Origin: CAUTUX01 sp963532875 | Lineage (GTDB): Bacteria > Bacillota > Clostridia > Christensenellales > CAG-917 | Assembly (NCBI GenBank): GCA_963532875.1 | Contig: CAUSLO010000002.1 | Span: 3,419 to 67,418, forward strand | Length of the DNA: 64,000 nt | Reading direction: 5' to 3' | In this document: in pieces, positions 18,853-27,219 of the stretch | How the letters are laid out: each line of letters begins with the position of its first letter | Position numbering within the stretch: position 1 is the first letter of the stretch | Translations under genes and position numbers: made by a program | The notes under the pieces: model-generated | The model's input: only the letters and a program-made list of their open reading frames with translations | Database searches by the model: none | What the model was told of the DNA's origin: nothing

Positions 18853-19530
18853 TTATTTTTTCTTTTTTGATTTTGCCAGTCCTGCTTGCTCCATTACTTC
18901 AGCAGCGAAATCGTCAACTCTCTTTTCAAGGCCTTCGCCCATTTCATAGCGAACAAATCTTCTAACTGAAATCTTTTCACCAATCTTTGCAGTTGCTTCT
19001 GTTACAAGTTGTTGAATAGTCTTTGAAGGATCAATTATATAATCTTGTTCTAAAAGACATACTTCTTTATAATACTTGCTTATTCTTCCTTCCACCATTT
19101 TTTCAATAATTGGTAATGGCTTTGGTTTTGCTTCATTTAATGCTTGTTGTTTTAATATCTTTTTCTCTTCTTCAACATTTGCTGCTGGAACTTCTTCCTT
19201 TGTAACGTACTTAGGATTTGAAGCTGCAATATGCATTGCGATATTGTGTGCTAATTCCTTGAAAGCATCTCCCATAGCAACGAAGTCTGTCTCACAGTTG
19301 ATTTCTAACAAAACACCAATTTTCCCATTGAAGTGAACATAACTTTCAACAAGACCCATTGATGCAATTCTTCCTTGTTTTTTTGCTGCTGATGCCATTC
19401 CTTTTTCTCTTAAGAAAGTAATTGCCTTTTCCATATCACCATTAGATGCTTCTAATGCTTTTTTACAATCCATCATTCCTACGCCAGTTCTTTGACGTAA
19501 ATCCATAACATCTTTACTTGTAAATGCCAT
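18853..19530 (-). CDS. tsf: Elongation factor Ts
   Basis: EF-Ts recharges EF-Tu with GTP. The N-terminal UBA-like segment with RQRTGVGMMDCKKAL and the core INCETDFVA are the two family signatures. At 225 residues it is a short form, with one main core repeat, as in several Bacillota. It lies 11 bases after rpsB and is followed by a terminator. Confidence 0.96.
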   Translation of the reverse strand: MAFTSKDVMDLRQRTGVGMMDCKKALEASNGDMEKAITFLREKGMASAAKKQGRIASMGLVESYVHFNGKIGVLLEINCETDFVAMGDAFKELAHNIAMHIAASNPKYVTKEEVPAANVEEEKKILKQQALNEAKPKPLPIIEKMVEGRISKYYKEVCLLEQDYIIDPSKTIQQLVTEATAKIGEKISVRRFVRYEMGEGLEKRVDDFAAEVMEQAGLAKSKKKK

Positions 19531-19541
19531 TTTTACTCTCC

Positions 19542-20393
19542 TTATTTCTTATTTGATTTTTTTAATTTTTGTTGTTCTTTTTCTTTGATTGCTCTTGTTA
19601 ATGCATCTTCTTCTTTTTTAACTTCAACAACTTCTTCTACTCTTACCTCTGGAGCAACTTCTTCGTTTTCAACAACTTCTTCTGTTGCTGAAACTGGTGG
19701 AACATATGACTCACCTTGTTTTGCTTCTAAGACTGCATTTGCAATTGTACCTGCAAACAATTGAATTGAACGAATAGCGTCGTCATTACCTGGGATTACA
19801 ACATCAACCAAATCAGGATCACAGTTTGTATCAACAACACCAACAATTGGTATCCCTAATTTTTTTGCTTCACTGATTGCTATATCTTCATTCTTTAAAT
19901 CAACAACGAATAAGCATCCAGGAAGTGATCTCATATTTTTAATACCGCCAAGGTTGTTCTCTAACTTATCTCTTGTTGCCTTAAGTTGTAAAACTTCTTT
20001 CTTTGGTAATAAATCGAAATCTCCAAGAATTTCCATTTGATTGATTTTGTTTAATCTTTCAATTCTTGTACGAATTGTCTTAAAGTTTGTTAATGTTCCC
20101 CCCAACCATCTTTTGTTGATATAGAACATTCCACAACGTTCTGCTTCTTCTTTAATTGCGTCTTGTGCTTGTTTTTTTGTACCTACAAAAAGAATACTCT
20201 TGCCTTGTAATGCGATGTTCTTAACAAACTCATATGCATTCTCAACGCATTCTACACATGACTCTAAGTTGATAATATGTATTCCGTTACGATGACCATA
20301 AATGTACTTTGCCATCTTTGGATTCCATTTATCCTTTTGATGTCCAAAATGAACACCTGCTTCTAACAAATCTTTCATTGAAATTACTGACAT
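19542..20393 (-). CDS. rpsB: 30S ribosomal protein S2
   Basis: S2 belongs to the 30S subunit. The start MSVISMKDLLEAGVHFGHQ and the segment GTKKQAQDAIKEEAERCGMFYINKRWLGGTLTNF are unmistakable. The C-terminal 50 residues form an acidic, then lysine-rich tail longer than in Bacillus. The gene opens the rpsB-tsf unit and has a clear promoter about 100 bases upstream and an AGGAG site. Confidence 0.97.
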   Translation of the reverse strand: MSVISMKDLLEAGVHFGHQKDKWNPKMAKYIYGHRNGIHIINLESCVECVENAYEFVKNIALQGKSILFVGTKKQAQDAIKEEAERCGMFYINKRWLGGTLTNFKTIRTRIERLNKINQMEILGDFDLLPKKEVLQLKATRDKLENNLGGIKNMRSLPGCLFVVDLKNEDIAISEAKKLGIPIVGVVDTNCDPDLVDVVIPGNDDAIRSIQLFAGTIANAVLEAKQGESYVPPVSATEEVVENEEVAPEVRVEEVVEVKKEEDALTRAIKEKEQQKLKKSNKK

Positions 20394-20495
20394 AATAAAA
20401 AAAACTCCTATTGTTTATTTTTTACAAATTTACTTCTTCACCTTAAAAAACTTAACAACAACTAAGGCTCAGCAAATCTGCTAAATTCGTATTAA

Positions 20496-20524
20496 ATCTT
20501 ACACTAAAATAAGAATAACTGCAA
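20496..20524 (-). promoter_or_regulatory. Promoter of rpsB-tsf
   Basis: TTGCAG (20524-20519), a 17-base spacer and TAAGAT (20501-20496) on the minus strand are a good sigma-A match. The resulting leader of about 95 bases contains a small hairpin (TTAGCA...TGCTGA, about 20470-20486). That hairpin could belong to an S2 autoregulatory leader, but this is unproven. Confidence 0.65.
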
Positions 20525-20567
20525 AAAAAATGAGACTAAAATCGAACTTTTTTATAAGTTAAAAGAA

Positions 20568-20987
20568 TTACTCTTCCTCTTCTTCCATTTCGTCTAGAAT
20601 ATCTAGATCACTTTGAAACATTTTGAATAACTCTTCGACATCCTTCTCATCGTCAACCATCTCATATTCAGTAGATGTTTCTAATTCATTAGATTTTGAA
20701 TTTTTGCTCTTTTGAAGTGAAACATTAACTTCTTTAGCAAAATACAACATTGCTTGTTCATCGTCTGATCCTAACTCTACCATCCCAATATGTCTTGCAT
20801 TTTTATAGAATACTTCCCAAATTACTTCAAATGCTTTTTCTTCACCTGTCTCTACATTTTGAAATGAAATTATTTCTTGTATTTCATCTTCACAACCGCA
20901 GTCATGCCCACAGCCACAACCACAATCGCACTCATCATGATGATGTTCATGTTGCTTATGCTCTTTATTATCTTTCTTATTTGCCAT
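20568..20987 (-). CDS. DUF1292 family protein with His/Cys-rich N-terminus
   Basis: Residues 9-33 hold an alternating His/Cys cluster (HEHHHDECDCGCGCGHDCGC) that looks metal-binding. The DUF1292 core follows (about 38-90, with FQNVETGEEKAFEVIWEV), and the tail is highly acidic. DUF1292 proteins (YrzB in Bacillus) have no established function and are usually encoded beside ruvX, as here, ten bases away. The metal-binding leader is not part of the usual DUF1292 core. Whether it binds zinc, nickel or another metal cannot be read from sequence. Confidence 0.8.
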   Translation of the reverse strand: MANKKDNKEHKQHEHHHDECDCGCGCGHDCGCEDEIQEIISFQNVETGEEKAFEVIWEVFYKNARHIGMVELGSDDEQAMLYFAKEVNVSLQKSKNSKSNELETSTEYEMVDDEKDVEELFKMFQSDLDILDEMEEEEE

Positions 20988-20997
20988 ACTACACCTC

Positions 20998-21405
20998 TTA
21001 TATTTTTTCTAAATAAGATTGCAGTATTATCGTTGCAGCAACCTTATCAATAACTTGTTTTCTTTTATCCCTTCGCACATTGGCAGAGATAAGGGTTTTT
21101 TCAGCACTAACAGTAGTTAAACGTTCATCTTGATATACGACCTTTATACCACTTACTCTTTGAAGTTCATCTCCAAAGGTCTTTACTTTTTCTACCATTG
21201 GACCAAAAGTGCCATCCATATTTATTGGTAATCCAAGTACTATCGTATCACATCCTTCCCTTTTCGCATAATCAGCAAAGTATTGAATATCAGTTTCTGG
21301 ATCTTTTCTTTTATATGTTTCTCTAGGATTTGCAGTGATATTGAGTAAATCACTTATCGCTACTCCTATTCTTGCGTCTCCCAAATCCAATGCTAATTTT
21401 CTCAA
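20998..21405 (-). CDS. ruvX: YqgF/RuvX-family Holliday junction resolvase-like protein
   Basis: This RNase H-fold protein has been linked to pre-16S rRNA 5' processing and to Holliday-junction resolution. The N-terminal LALDLGDARIGVAISD carries the first catalytic aspartate. DTIVLGLPINMDGTFG and VVYQDERLTT are the other conserved blocks. The length of 135 is typical. It overlaps rarA by four bases (ATGA) and is followed by the DUF1292 gene. Confidence 0.93.
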   Translation of the reverse strand: MRKLALDLGDARIGVAISDLLNITANPRETYKRKDPETDIQYFADYAKREGCDTIVLGLPINMDGTFGPMVEKVKTFGDELQRVSGIKVVYQDERLTTVSAEKTLISANVRRDKRKQVIDKVAATIILQSYLEKI

Positions 21406-22697
21406 TTTCCCCTCTCTTTTTTTCTTTTGATAATTTCTTTTTCAAATCCAACATCTTTGGGGAAATAGAATTTCTCGTTTTCAATTTCTTTAGGTAGATA
21501 TTGCTGTTTTACAAATCCATTAGGGTAATTGTGTGGATATAGGTATTCTTGTCCCTTCCCGAATTTATTTAAATTATCTCTCAAATGAAATGGTACTTCT
21601 TCTTTCTTTATATTTTTTACTGCCTCTTGTGCCTTCTCTAAAGCCATGCATACGGTATTTGACTTCGGGGCTTCAGATATATATATAATTGCTTCTGCTA
21701 ATGGAATCATTGCTTCCGGTAACCCAACCTTCTCTAATGCTTTCATAGCCGAAACCGCAATTGTTAATGCATATGGATCAGCCATTCCGACATCTTCAGA
21801 AGCATGTATAATTATTCGTCTTGCAATTAGTAAAGGATCACAACCGCCTTCTATCATCCTTACAGCCCAATACAATGCGGCATCTGAAGATGAGCCCCTC
21901 ATGCTTTTTATAAAGGCTGAAATCATGTCATAGTACATGCTTTCATTCATTTCATAACTTCTATCAGAAACTAATCTTTTTATACTTTCTAAATCAATTT
22001 TTATTTTGCCATCTTTGTCACAGTTGCAATAACTGACGGCAAGTTCTAGATAATTAAATAGTTTTCTCAAATCACCATTTGCAATATTAATTAGCCCTTC
22101 ACGTGCGTCATTATCAAGTTTTATTGGTGTTTTACCAAGTCCTCTTTCTTCATCTTTTAAAACAACATCAATTGCTTTATTCATCTCCTCTACTGAAATA
22201 CGCTCAAACTTAAAAACTTTACAACGAGACAATAAAGCCCTTGTCAAATTCGCATATGGGTTTTCTGTTGTAGAGCCAATAAATGTTATCCAACCTTCCT
22301 CGATTGCTTGTAGGATGCAATCTGATTGTGCTTTGTTCCAACGATGACATTCATCCAACAAAAAATATGTCTTACGATTATACATTTGGGCATATTCTTT
22401 CGCTTTTTTAATTACTTCTTTTGCTTCTGCAACTCCAGATGAAACTGCATTTAATTGAAAAAATTCAGCCCTATCATCTTTGGCTATTATCTTTGCTATT
22501 GAGGTTTTACCAACTCCAGGAGGTCCATATAAAATAATACTTGGTACTTTACATTCTTTAATTAGTTTATATAACAGAGAACCCTTCCCAAGCACATCAG
22601 ATTGCCCCAAAAACTCATCAATGTTTCTAGGTCTCATTCTGTCTGCTAGCGGGGCATAAGTCTTATTACTATTGCTTGCAGAAAATAAATCAATCAC
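21402..22697 (-). CDS. rarA: Replication-associated recombination protein A (RarA/MgsA)
   Basis: RarA is an AAA+ ATPase related to clamp loaders that acts at stalled forks. Walker A GPPGVGKT lies at 58-65, Walker B LLDECHRWNKAQ near 113, and a sensor STTENPYANLT near 150. The C-terminal tetramerisation domain includes MRGSSSDAALYW and EDVGMADP. The length of 431 is typical. It is linked by ATGA overlaps to the Asp23-type gene and to ruvX. Confidence 0.95.
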   Translation of the reverse strand: MIDLFSASNSNKTYAPLADRMRPRNIDEFLGQSDVLGKGSLLYKLIKECKVPSIILYGPPGVGKTSIAKIIAKDDRAEFFQLNAVSSGVAEAKEVIKKAKEYAQMYNRKTYFLLDECHRWNKAQSDCILQAIEEGWITFIGSTTENPYANLTRALLSRCKVFKFERISVEEMNKAIDVVLKDEERGLGKTPIKLDNDAREGLINIANGDLRKLFNYLELAVSYCNCDKDGKIKIDLESIKRLVSDRSYEMNESMYYDMISAFIKSMRGSSSDAALYWAVRMIEGGCDPLLIARRIIIHASEDVGMADPYALTIAVSAMKALEKVGLPEAMIPLAEAIIYISEAPKSNTVCMALEKAQEAVKNIKKEEVPFHLRDNLNKFGKGQEYLYPHNYPNGFVKQQYLPKEIENEKFYFPKDVGFEKEIIKRKKERGN

Positions 22698-23032
22698 AAT
22701 CTAAATCCAACAACATTTACATTAATTGCACTGACTGGTAACCCAACGTACTGTTCAATCGCAAAACGGATTTCACTCTCAACTGAATTCCTAACGGCAT
22801 TAACATTTACACCTACTTTCAAAACGACATCTACTTCTATGTTTAGACTATTATCTTGATACTTAATCTTTGTACCACGTAACAGTCTACGCAATTGCCA
22901 ATCACCAAACTTGTTGTGGCTTCGTGAAAAAGTCCAAACACCATATACTTCAGATGCTGCTTGAGTAACTATTACTTTTATTGTCTCATTTTTAATATAG
23001 ATTTTTCCGTATTTATTTGTTGTATTTAACAT
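22694..23032 (-). CDS. Asp23/Gls24 family envelope-stress protein
   Basis: This is a 112-residue Asp23/Gls24 domain protein, starting NTTNKYGKIYIKNETIKVIV and containing INIEVDVVLKVGVNV-like strands and the C-terminal VGLPVSAINVNVVGF. Members are cytoplasmic proteins linked to cell-envelope homeostasis. The GGAG ribosome-binding site is seven or so bases from the ATG. It overlaps rarA by four bases and lies 79 bases beyond the tRNA-Thr gene. Confidence 0.85.
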   Translation of the reverse strand: MLNTTNKYGKIYIKNETIKVIVTQAASEVYGVWTFSRSHNKFGDWQLRRLLRGTKIKYQDNSLNIEVDVVLKVGVNVNAVRNSVESEIRFAIEQYVGLPVSAINVNVVGFRL

Positions 23033-23111
23033 TTATCTCCGTTGAAGTCATTTTAACACATTAGTATTTTTCATAAAAGAAATACATATACAGAATGCTA
23101 ATTAATTCAAT

Positions 23112-23186
23112 TGGAGCTGATAGGGGGAATTGAACCCCCACTCCCTACCTTACCAAGGTAGTGCTTTACCTTTAAGCCATATCAGC
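23112..23186 (-). tRNA. tRNA-Thr (anticodon GGT), CCA encoded
   Basis: The minus strand folds as a complete cloverleaf. The acceptor pairs GCTGATA with TATCAGC, the D-stem is GCTT/AAGC, and the anticodon stem CTACC/GGTAG holds the loop TTGGTAA (anticodon GGT). The T-arm is GGGGG-TTCAATT-CCCCC. The discriminator T and CCA are encoded. The total is 75 bases with all stems paired. Confidence 0.95.
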
Positions 23187-23189
23187 AAA

Positions 23190-23546
23190 TTACAAATTAA
23201 AATTGAATGTATTTGGGTTTGTTAATATACTCAATAACAATATTGAAAGTCCCCAACCTATTGCCGATGAAATAAGCATGGACTTCCCTAACTCACGTCT
23301 TTCACTTTCAAATAAGAATACTATTCCTACAATTAAACCTACAATTGGAATAAAGAATGCCAAAATACACATAAGAATTCGTTCTGCTTTACTAGAGCGA
23401 TTAATTGGCTCATATTGCTGTTTTGCTCCAAAAATAACATTTTGTTGTGTTTCTGTTTCTGGAATATTAATAGACAAAAAAGAATCATATTCCGATTCTT
23501 TTTCTACAGGAATTTTATTTTCATTATCCTTGTTATCGTTAAGCAA
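23190..23546 (-). CDS. Small membrane protein, unknown function
   Basis: The 118-residue protein has a charged, probably disordered N-terminal half (about 1-58). Two hydrophobic segments follow (about 59-82 and 91-108), separated by FESERRELGKS. I recognise no family with certainty; the layout is that of small two-helix inner-membrane proteins. It lies three bases from the tRNA gene and follows two other small membrane-protein genes on the same strand. Confidence 0.65.
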   Translation of the reverse strand: MLNDNKDNENKIPVEKESEYDSFLSINIPETETQQNVIFGAKQQYEPINRSSKAERILMCILAFFIPIVGLIVGIVFLFESERRELGKSMLISSAIGWGLSILLLSILTNPNTFNFNL

Positions 23547-23549
23547 AAA

Positions 23550-23705
23550 CTATTTATTTAAACCAGCAAGTTGTACAATGCAATATACGATTGCACCTAA
23601 CATAACTCCGCCGAAAATTGCACTAGTAATTAAAAATCTGAATGGATTTTTCTTTCTTTTCTTTTTTTCTTGCTCTGGTGGTGTAACTGTTACGTTTGGA
23701 TCCAT
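23550..23705 (-). CDS. 51-residue single-pass membrane protein
   Basis: A short reading frame begins MDPNVTVTPPEQEKKRKKKN, followed by one hydrophobic helix (about 24-46) and a short polar end. A perfect AGGAGG lies six bases upstream of the ATG, which is the main reason for accepting it. The lysine/arginine cluster before the helix predicts a cytoplasmic N-terminus. It sits between two other small membrane-protein genes with gaps of three and nine bases. Function unknown. Confidence 0.65.
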   Translation of the reverse strand: MDPNVTVTPPEQEKKKRKKNPFRFLITSAIFGGVMLGAIVYCIVQLAGLNK

Positions 23706-23714
23706 ATTGTCCTC

Positions 23715-24077
23715 CTAAATAACTGAATATAATATAAAGAATAAGGCTGTTCCTATTCCCAACATTACTAATAAATGTAAAATAACTAATACGATAGAAT
23801 ATCCGTTTTTACTAGACATCTTCTTCAACATGTCAGCAAATGATGCGTCATCTTCATAATCTTGAACACCAAAATCTAATGAAGGTAACCGTGAACCATC
23901 CATTGGAAATAACTGATCTGTATTAAGAACCAATCCCTTATCATTAGGAACTGTTCCTTGTGGCATCTGTGTCATATCTGGAACTGGTTGATCTTGTTGC
24001 ACTTGTTGTTGATCAATTTCTTGAGTTATATCGCTATACTCTTCAAATAAATTGTCATTGATTTGATTTTCATCCAT
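23715..24077 (-). CDS. Tail-anchored-like membrane protein, unknown function
   Basis: I take the start at 24077 because an AGGAG lies eight bases upstream; the frame extends 11 codons further without a better site. The 120-residue protein has a Gln/Pro/Asp-rich disordered N-terminal part and a single hydrophobic helix at its C-terminus (about 98-119). That is a tail-anchor topology. It is the first of three consecutive small membrane-protein genes before the tRNA. No family recognised. Confidence 0.65.
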   Translation of the reverse strand: MDENQINDNLFEEYSDITQEIDQQQVQQDQPVPDMTQMPQGTVPNDKGLVLNTDQLFPMDGSRLPSLDFGVQDYEDDASFADMLKKMSSKNGYSIVLVILHLLVMLGIGTALFFILYSVI

Positions 24078-24251
24078 ACTTCTATCTCCTATTGCTTTCT
24101 TTAAATGCAATACTTGTAATTATTATAACGTCAAAACCCTTTTATTCCTATGTTGAATTTTAATAAAAATGATATTCCATTGAATAACATCTTTAACCCC
24201 TTTATAACCATCGCTTTTGAGCAATTTCCCCCACTCATATTGCACCCAAAA

Positions 24252-25109
24252 TTAAAAATTGATTAGTTCTCCGACAACATCTACTATCTTCTCAATTATG
24301 TCTTTTGGCAATGCAGAATACTCATTTACTTCACATAATTCGGCACAACGTCCCAAAATATATGAACCTATAACTCCTGCTTCAAATATAGGAACACCTA
24401 TTGCTAATAACCCACAAATAATCCCAGATAGGATATCTCCGCTCCCTCCTTTGGCAAGTTTTGCATTTCCTGTCTGATTTATGTACTCCTCTTTTCCATC
24501 GGTTACGTATGAATTATGCCCCTTTAAAATAACTACACAGTTGTGCTTATCAGCGAATTCTCTTGCGTTCTCTTTTGTGCCATCATTGCCTGTTAGCCTT
24601 TGAAATTCTCTATCATTAGGTGTGAGTATAGCTCTGTTTTTTAAATTAAAATTTAATGTATCCGTAATTGCATCGGCATCAATAACCATATTTGCTGTTG
24701 TCTTATCTAATACATATTCAATGAAGTTGATTGAATTTGCTTTGTTAATACCCATGCCAATAGCAATTGAATTAACGCCATACGTTATTTTTTTATTAAC
24801 CCGATTTGAAAACTTTATATTTCCAAATTTCGTAGGTAATTTAATAACTCCCGAATATTCCACATAGTTCAGGGCATATTTTGCCAATACTCCGGGTAAG
24901 GCAATAAAGGATATCCCTGTACCAACTAACATAGTTGCGGTGGTTTGAGAAAGAAGTTTTTCAAGTGCTAGACAAGAAAATTTTGGTGCTCCAACATACT
25001 TGTATGAACCTCCAATAATTAGAGAACGACCATAATCAAGTTTAGATGTATTATCATCTCGCTTTTTAAAATATTTTTGTGCTAACTCTTTAATTTCCAA
25101 AGACTTCAT
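24252..25109 (-). CDS. nnrD: ADP-dependent NAD(P)H-hydrate dehydratase
   Basis: It repairs hydrated NADH and NADPH. This is a ribokinase-like YjeF C-terminal domain protein with the family motif KGGSGDILSGIICGLLA (about 219-236). A DADAIT segment and LTPNDREFQRL lie in the middle. The NnrE epimerase domain often fused in front is absent here, so the protein is only 285 residues. The start overlaps the end of recX by 20 bases; an in-frame TTG one codon earlier is an alternative. It is the last gene of the dnaB chain. Confidence 0.88.
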   Translation of the reverse strand: MKSLEIKELAQKYFKKRDDNTSKLDYGRSLIIGGSYKYVGAPKFSCLALEKLLSQTTATMLVGTGISFIALPGVLAKYALNYVEYSGVIKLPTKFGNIKFSNRVNKKITYGVNSIAIGMGINKANSINFIEYVLDKTTANMVIDADAITDTLNFNLKNRAILTPNDREFQRLTGNDGTKENAREFADKHNCVVILKGHNSYVTDGKEEYINQTGNAKLAKGGSGDILSGIICGLLAIGVPIFEAGVIGSYILGRCAELCEVNEYSALPKDIIEKIVDVVGELINF

Positions 25110-25536
25110 CAAATGCTACTTTTGCGATGTCGTATGAAATTCCTTTTGTTGCTAGATGAGCGAATATTTTCTGTTTGTCTTCTTCGGTTAAGTGTCTAAT
25201 TCTGACATACTTTTCTAAAATTTCTGTTGCACTTTCTATTTGCATTTCATCAGTAAGTTGATCCATTAATGCAAACTTAACGACATCTGAATCAACTTTT
25301 TTATCAAATATTAATTTTTGTTTTAAAAGGTTTTTGCCATATCTTTTATAATTATATGAAATATACATTTTGGCGTATTCTTCATCGTTAATATAATTGT
25401 ATTTTTTGCAAAAAGATACAGCCTCATCTACCTCCTCATCTGTGTAATATTTATCATGCAATTTTGCACGTAATTCGTGTTCAGATCTTGGAGAAATATT
25501 TAATAACTTTAGTGCTGCATCTTTTGCTGTTTTCAT
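25090..25536 (-). CDS. recX: Regulatory protein RecX
   Basis: RecX modulates RecA filaments. The 148-residue protein consists of three-helix repeats with the family pattern ALKLLNISPRSEHELRAKL, FCKKYNYINDEEYAKMYI and YGKNLLKQKL. It is a short form compared with the 260-residue Bacillus protein. It starts in the TAATG overlap with the ilvE stop codon. No recA is present in the window. Confidence 0.88.
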   Translation of the reverse strand: MKTAKDAALKLLNISPRSEHELRAKLHDKYYTDEEVDEAVSFCKKYNYINDEEYAKMYISYNYKRYGKNLLKQKLIFDKKVDSDVVKFALMDQLTDEMQIESATEILEKYVRIRHLTEEDKQKIFAHLATKGISYDIAKVAFDEVFGN

Positions 25537-26594
25537 TAATTAATTGATTCTACCCAATTAAATGTGTCTTTCTCTTTCCCATATTGAATGCCTGTTAAAG
25601 TATTGAATAGCCATTGTGTTGTTTTTCCCATTTCTCCATTGTTTATGACCATTTCTACACCGTTGTACGAAATCAATCCAACAGGTGAAATTACTGCAGC
25701 TGTACCAGTTCCAAAGCATTCTTGCAATTTACCTTTTTTATATGCTTTTACTATTTCTGCAATTGGTACTTTTCTCTCTTCCGCTTTTGTATCGCCAGCA
25801 TTGATAATCTTGATTACGCTGTCTCTTGTTATCCCAGGTAGAATTGTGCCATCAAGTTCTGGTGTTACAACTTTTCCATCAATCACGAAGAAGATATTCA
25901 TTGCACCAACTTCTTCAACATACTTCTTTTCTTCACCATCTAACCAAAGTACTTGATCATATCCGATTTGTTTTGCTTTCTCTCCAGCAAGCAACGAACA
26001 TGCATAGTTTCCCATGCATTTTGCTTCACCTGTTCCGCCTTGGCATGCTCTTGTGAGTTTTTCTTCAACAATTAGTTTTGTTGGTTTTAATCCATTTTTG
26101 TAATATGAACCTACTGGTGAAAGAATTATACAGAATGTGTATTTCTTTGATGGATGAACGCCTAAGAAGTTTTCACTACCAAACATAAAAGGTCTAATAT
26201 ATAATGCAGTTCCTTCATTAGTTGGAATCCACTCTTGTTCAATTTCAATTAATTTTTTTAAGCCCTCAAGAGCTTTAAACTCATCAAATGTACGCATACA
26301 AAGACGTTTTGCACTATTATTCATTCTTTTAAAATTATCTAGAGGTCTAAACATTGTGATTTTGCCTTCTTTATTTTTATATGCTTTCAACCCTTCAAAT
26401 ATGCCTTGACCATAATGTAAGGAACAACAAGCAGGTGATATTGATAAATCGTCAAATGCTCTAATTTCCATTTCACCCCAACCATTTTCTTCGTCGTATT
26501 CCCAAATCAACATGTGATCAGTAAAATATTTACCAAATCCCAAATTAGAGAAATCAGGTTTTTCTTTGCGTGTCTTTACTAAATTTAATTTCAT
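25536..26594 (-). CDS. ilvE: Branched-chain amino acid aminotransferase
   Basis: It transfers amino groups between glutamate and the 2-oxo acids of Leu, Ile and Val using PLP. It is a type 2 (BCAT) fold-type IV enzyme. It contains SLHYGQGIFEGLKAY, RPFMFGSENFLGV, GGTGEAKCMGNYACS with the PLP lysine, EVGAMNIFF and LPGITRDSV. The ATG at 26594 has GAGG five bases upstream and is preferred over a GTG two codons earlier. The length is 352. It is not next to other branched-chain genes. Confidence 0.94.
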   Translation of the reverse strand: MKLNLVKTRKEKPDFSNLGFGKYFTDHMLIWEYDEENGWGEMEIRAFDDLSISPACCSLHYGQGIFEGLKAYKNKEGKITMFRPLDNFKRMNNSAKRLCMRTFDEFKALEGLKKLIEIEQEWIPTNEGTALYIRPFMFGSENFLGVHPSKKYTFCIILSPVGSYYKNGLKPTKLIVEEKLTRACQGGTGEAKCMGNYACSLLAGEKAKQIGYDQVLWLDGEEKKYVEEVGAMNIFFVIDGKVVTPELDGTILPGITRDSVIKIINAGDTKAEERKVPIAEIVKAYKKGKLQECFGTGTAAVISPVGLISYNGVEMVINNGEMGKTTQWLFNTLTGIQYGKEKDTFNWVESIN

Positions 26595-26601
26595 ATTCAC
26601 C

Positions 26602-27219
26602 TCACAAACTTATATATGTATTTTCACTTTTTACTATCTTAATTTTTGATGCTGTTATCTCTTTAATTTTAGATACAACTTCATCATACTCATTTTGTTT
26701 TATATAGCAATCAATATTTATATCCTCAGAATATTCGATATTCTCGAATTTGCCATGTTCTTTAATGACATTTTGTACCTTTTCAAAATTATCATAACTC
26801 AGTGTAATTTTCGTCTTAGTACATAAATATTTTGTTGCTTTAGTTGCCGATGTAAGTCCTTGAACAGCATTATTATTATACGCAGTTACTAGACCATTTG
26901 CACCTAATTTTATCCCACCAAAATACCTTACGACGCACACTAATGTATTAACAATTCCACTACTTTGAATCGCCGAAAGTATCGGTTTTCCAGCAGTTCC
27001 TTGAGGTTCGCCATCATCAGAACATTTACACTTTTTACCTTCATTAACAACATACGCATATGTGCAATGTGTGGCTTTGCTATGACTTTTCCGAATTTCT
27101 TTTATTTTGTTTTCAACTGTATTTTCTACAGCCTCCCCTATTACATAGGTTATAAACTTTGATTTTTTAACTTCATTATTAAAAATATATTCTCCATCTA
27201 CATAGGTATAACTAATCAC
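26602..27219 (-). CDS. yigZ: YigZ/IMPACT family protein
   Basis: The protein has the UPF0029 N-terminal domain with SKFITYV, SHSKATHCTYAYVV, DDGEPQGTAGKPIL and VVRYFGGIKLGANGLVTAY. An EF-G-domain-V-like C-terminal domain (about 135-205) follows. The length of 205 is standard. The bacterial function is not established, though an RNA or ribosome-related role is often proposed from the fold and from eukaryotic IMPACT. It overlaps tyrS by eight bases. Confidence 0.9.
   Translation of the reverse strand: MISYTYVDGEYIFNNEVKKSKFITYVIGEAVENTVENKIKEIRKSHSKATHCTYAYVVNEGKKCKCSDDGEPQGTAGKPILSAIQSSGIVNTLVCVVRYFGGIKLGANGLVTAYNNNAVQGLTSATKATKYLCTKTKITLSYDNFEKVQNVIKEHGKFENIEYSEDINIDCYIKQNEYDEVVSKIKEITASKIKIVKSENTYISL

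Noticed and set aside
20525..20567. A weak inverted repeat (AACTT...AAGTT) as a terminator after the DUF1292 gene
   Set aside because: The stem is only five A/T-rich pairs and the T run is not adjacent.
24131..24238. A 35-codon minus-strand frame starting MSGGNCSKAMV, with GGGTG five bases upstream
   Set aside because: It is short, matches no known small protein, and overlaps the likely promoter and leader of the 24077 gene. There is not enough support to call a gene.
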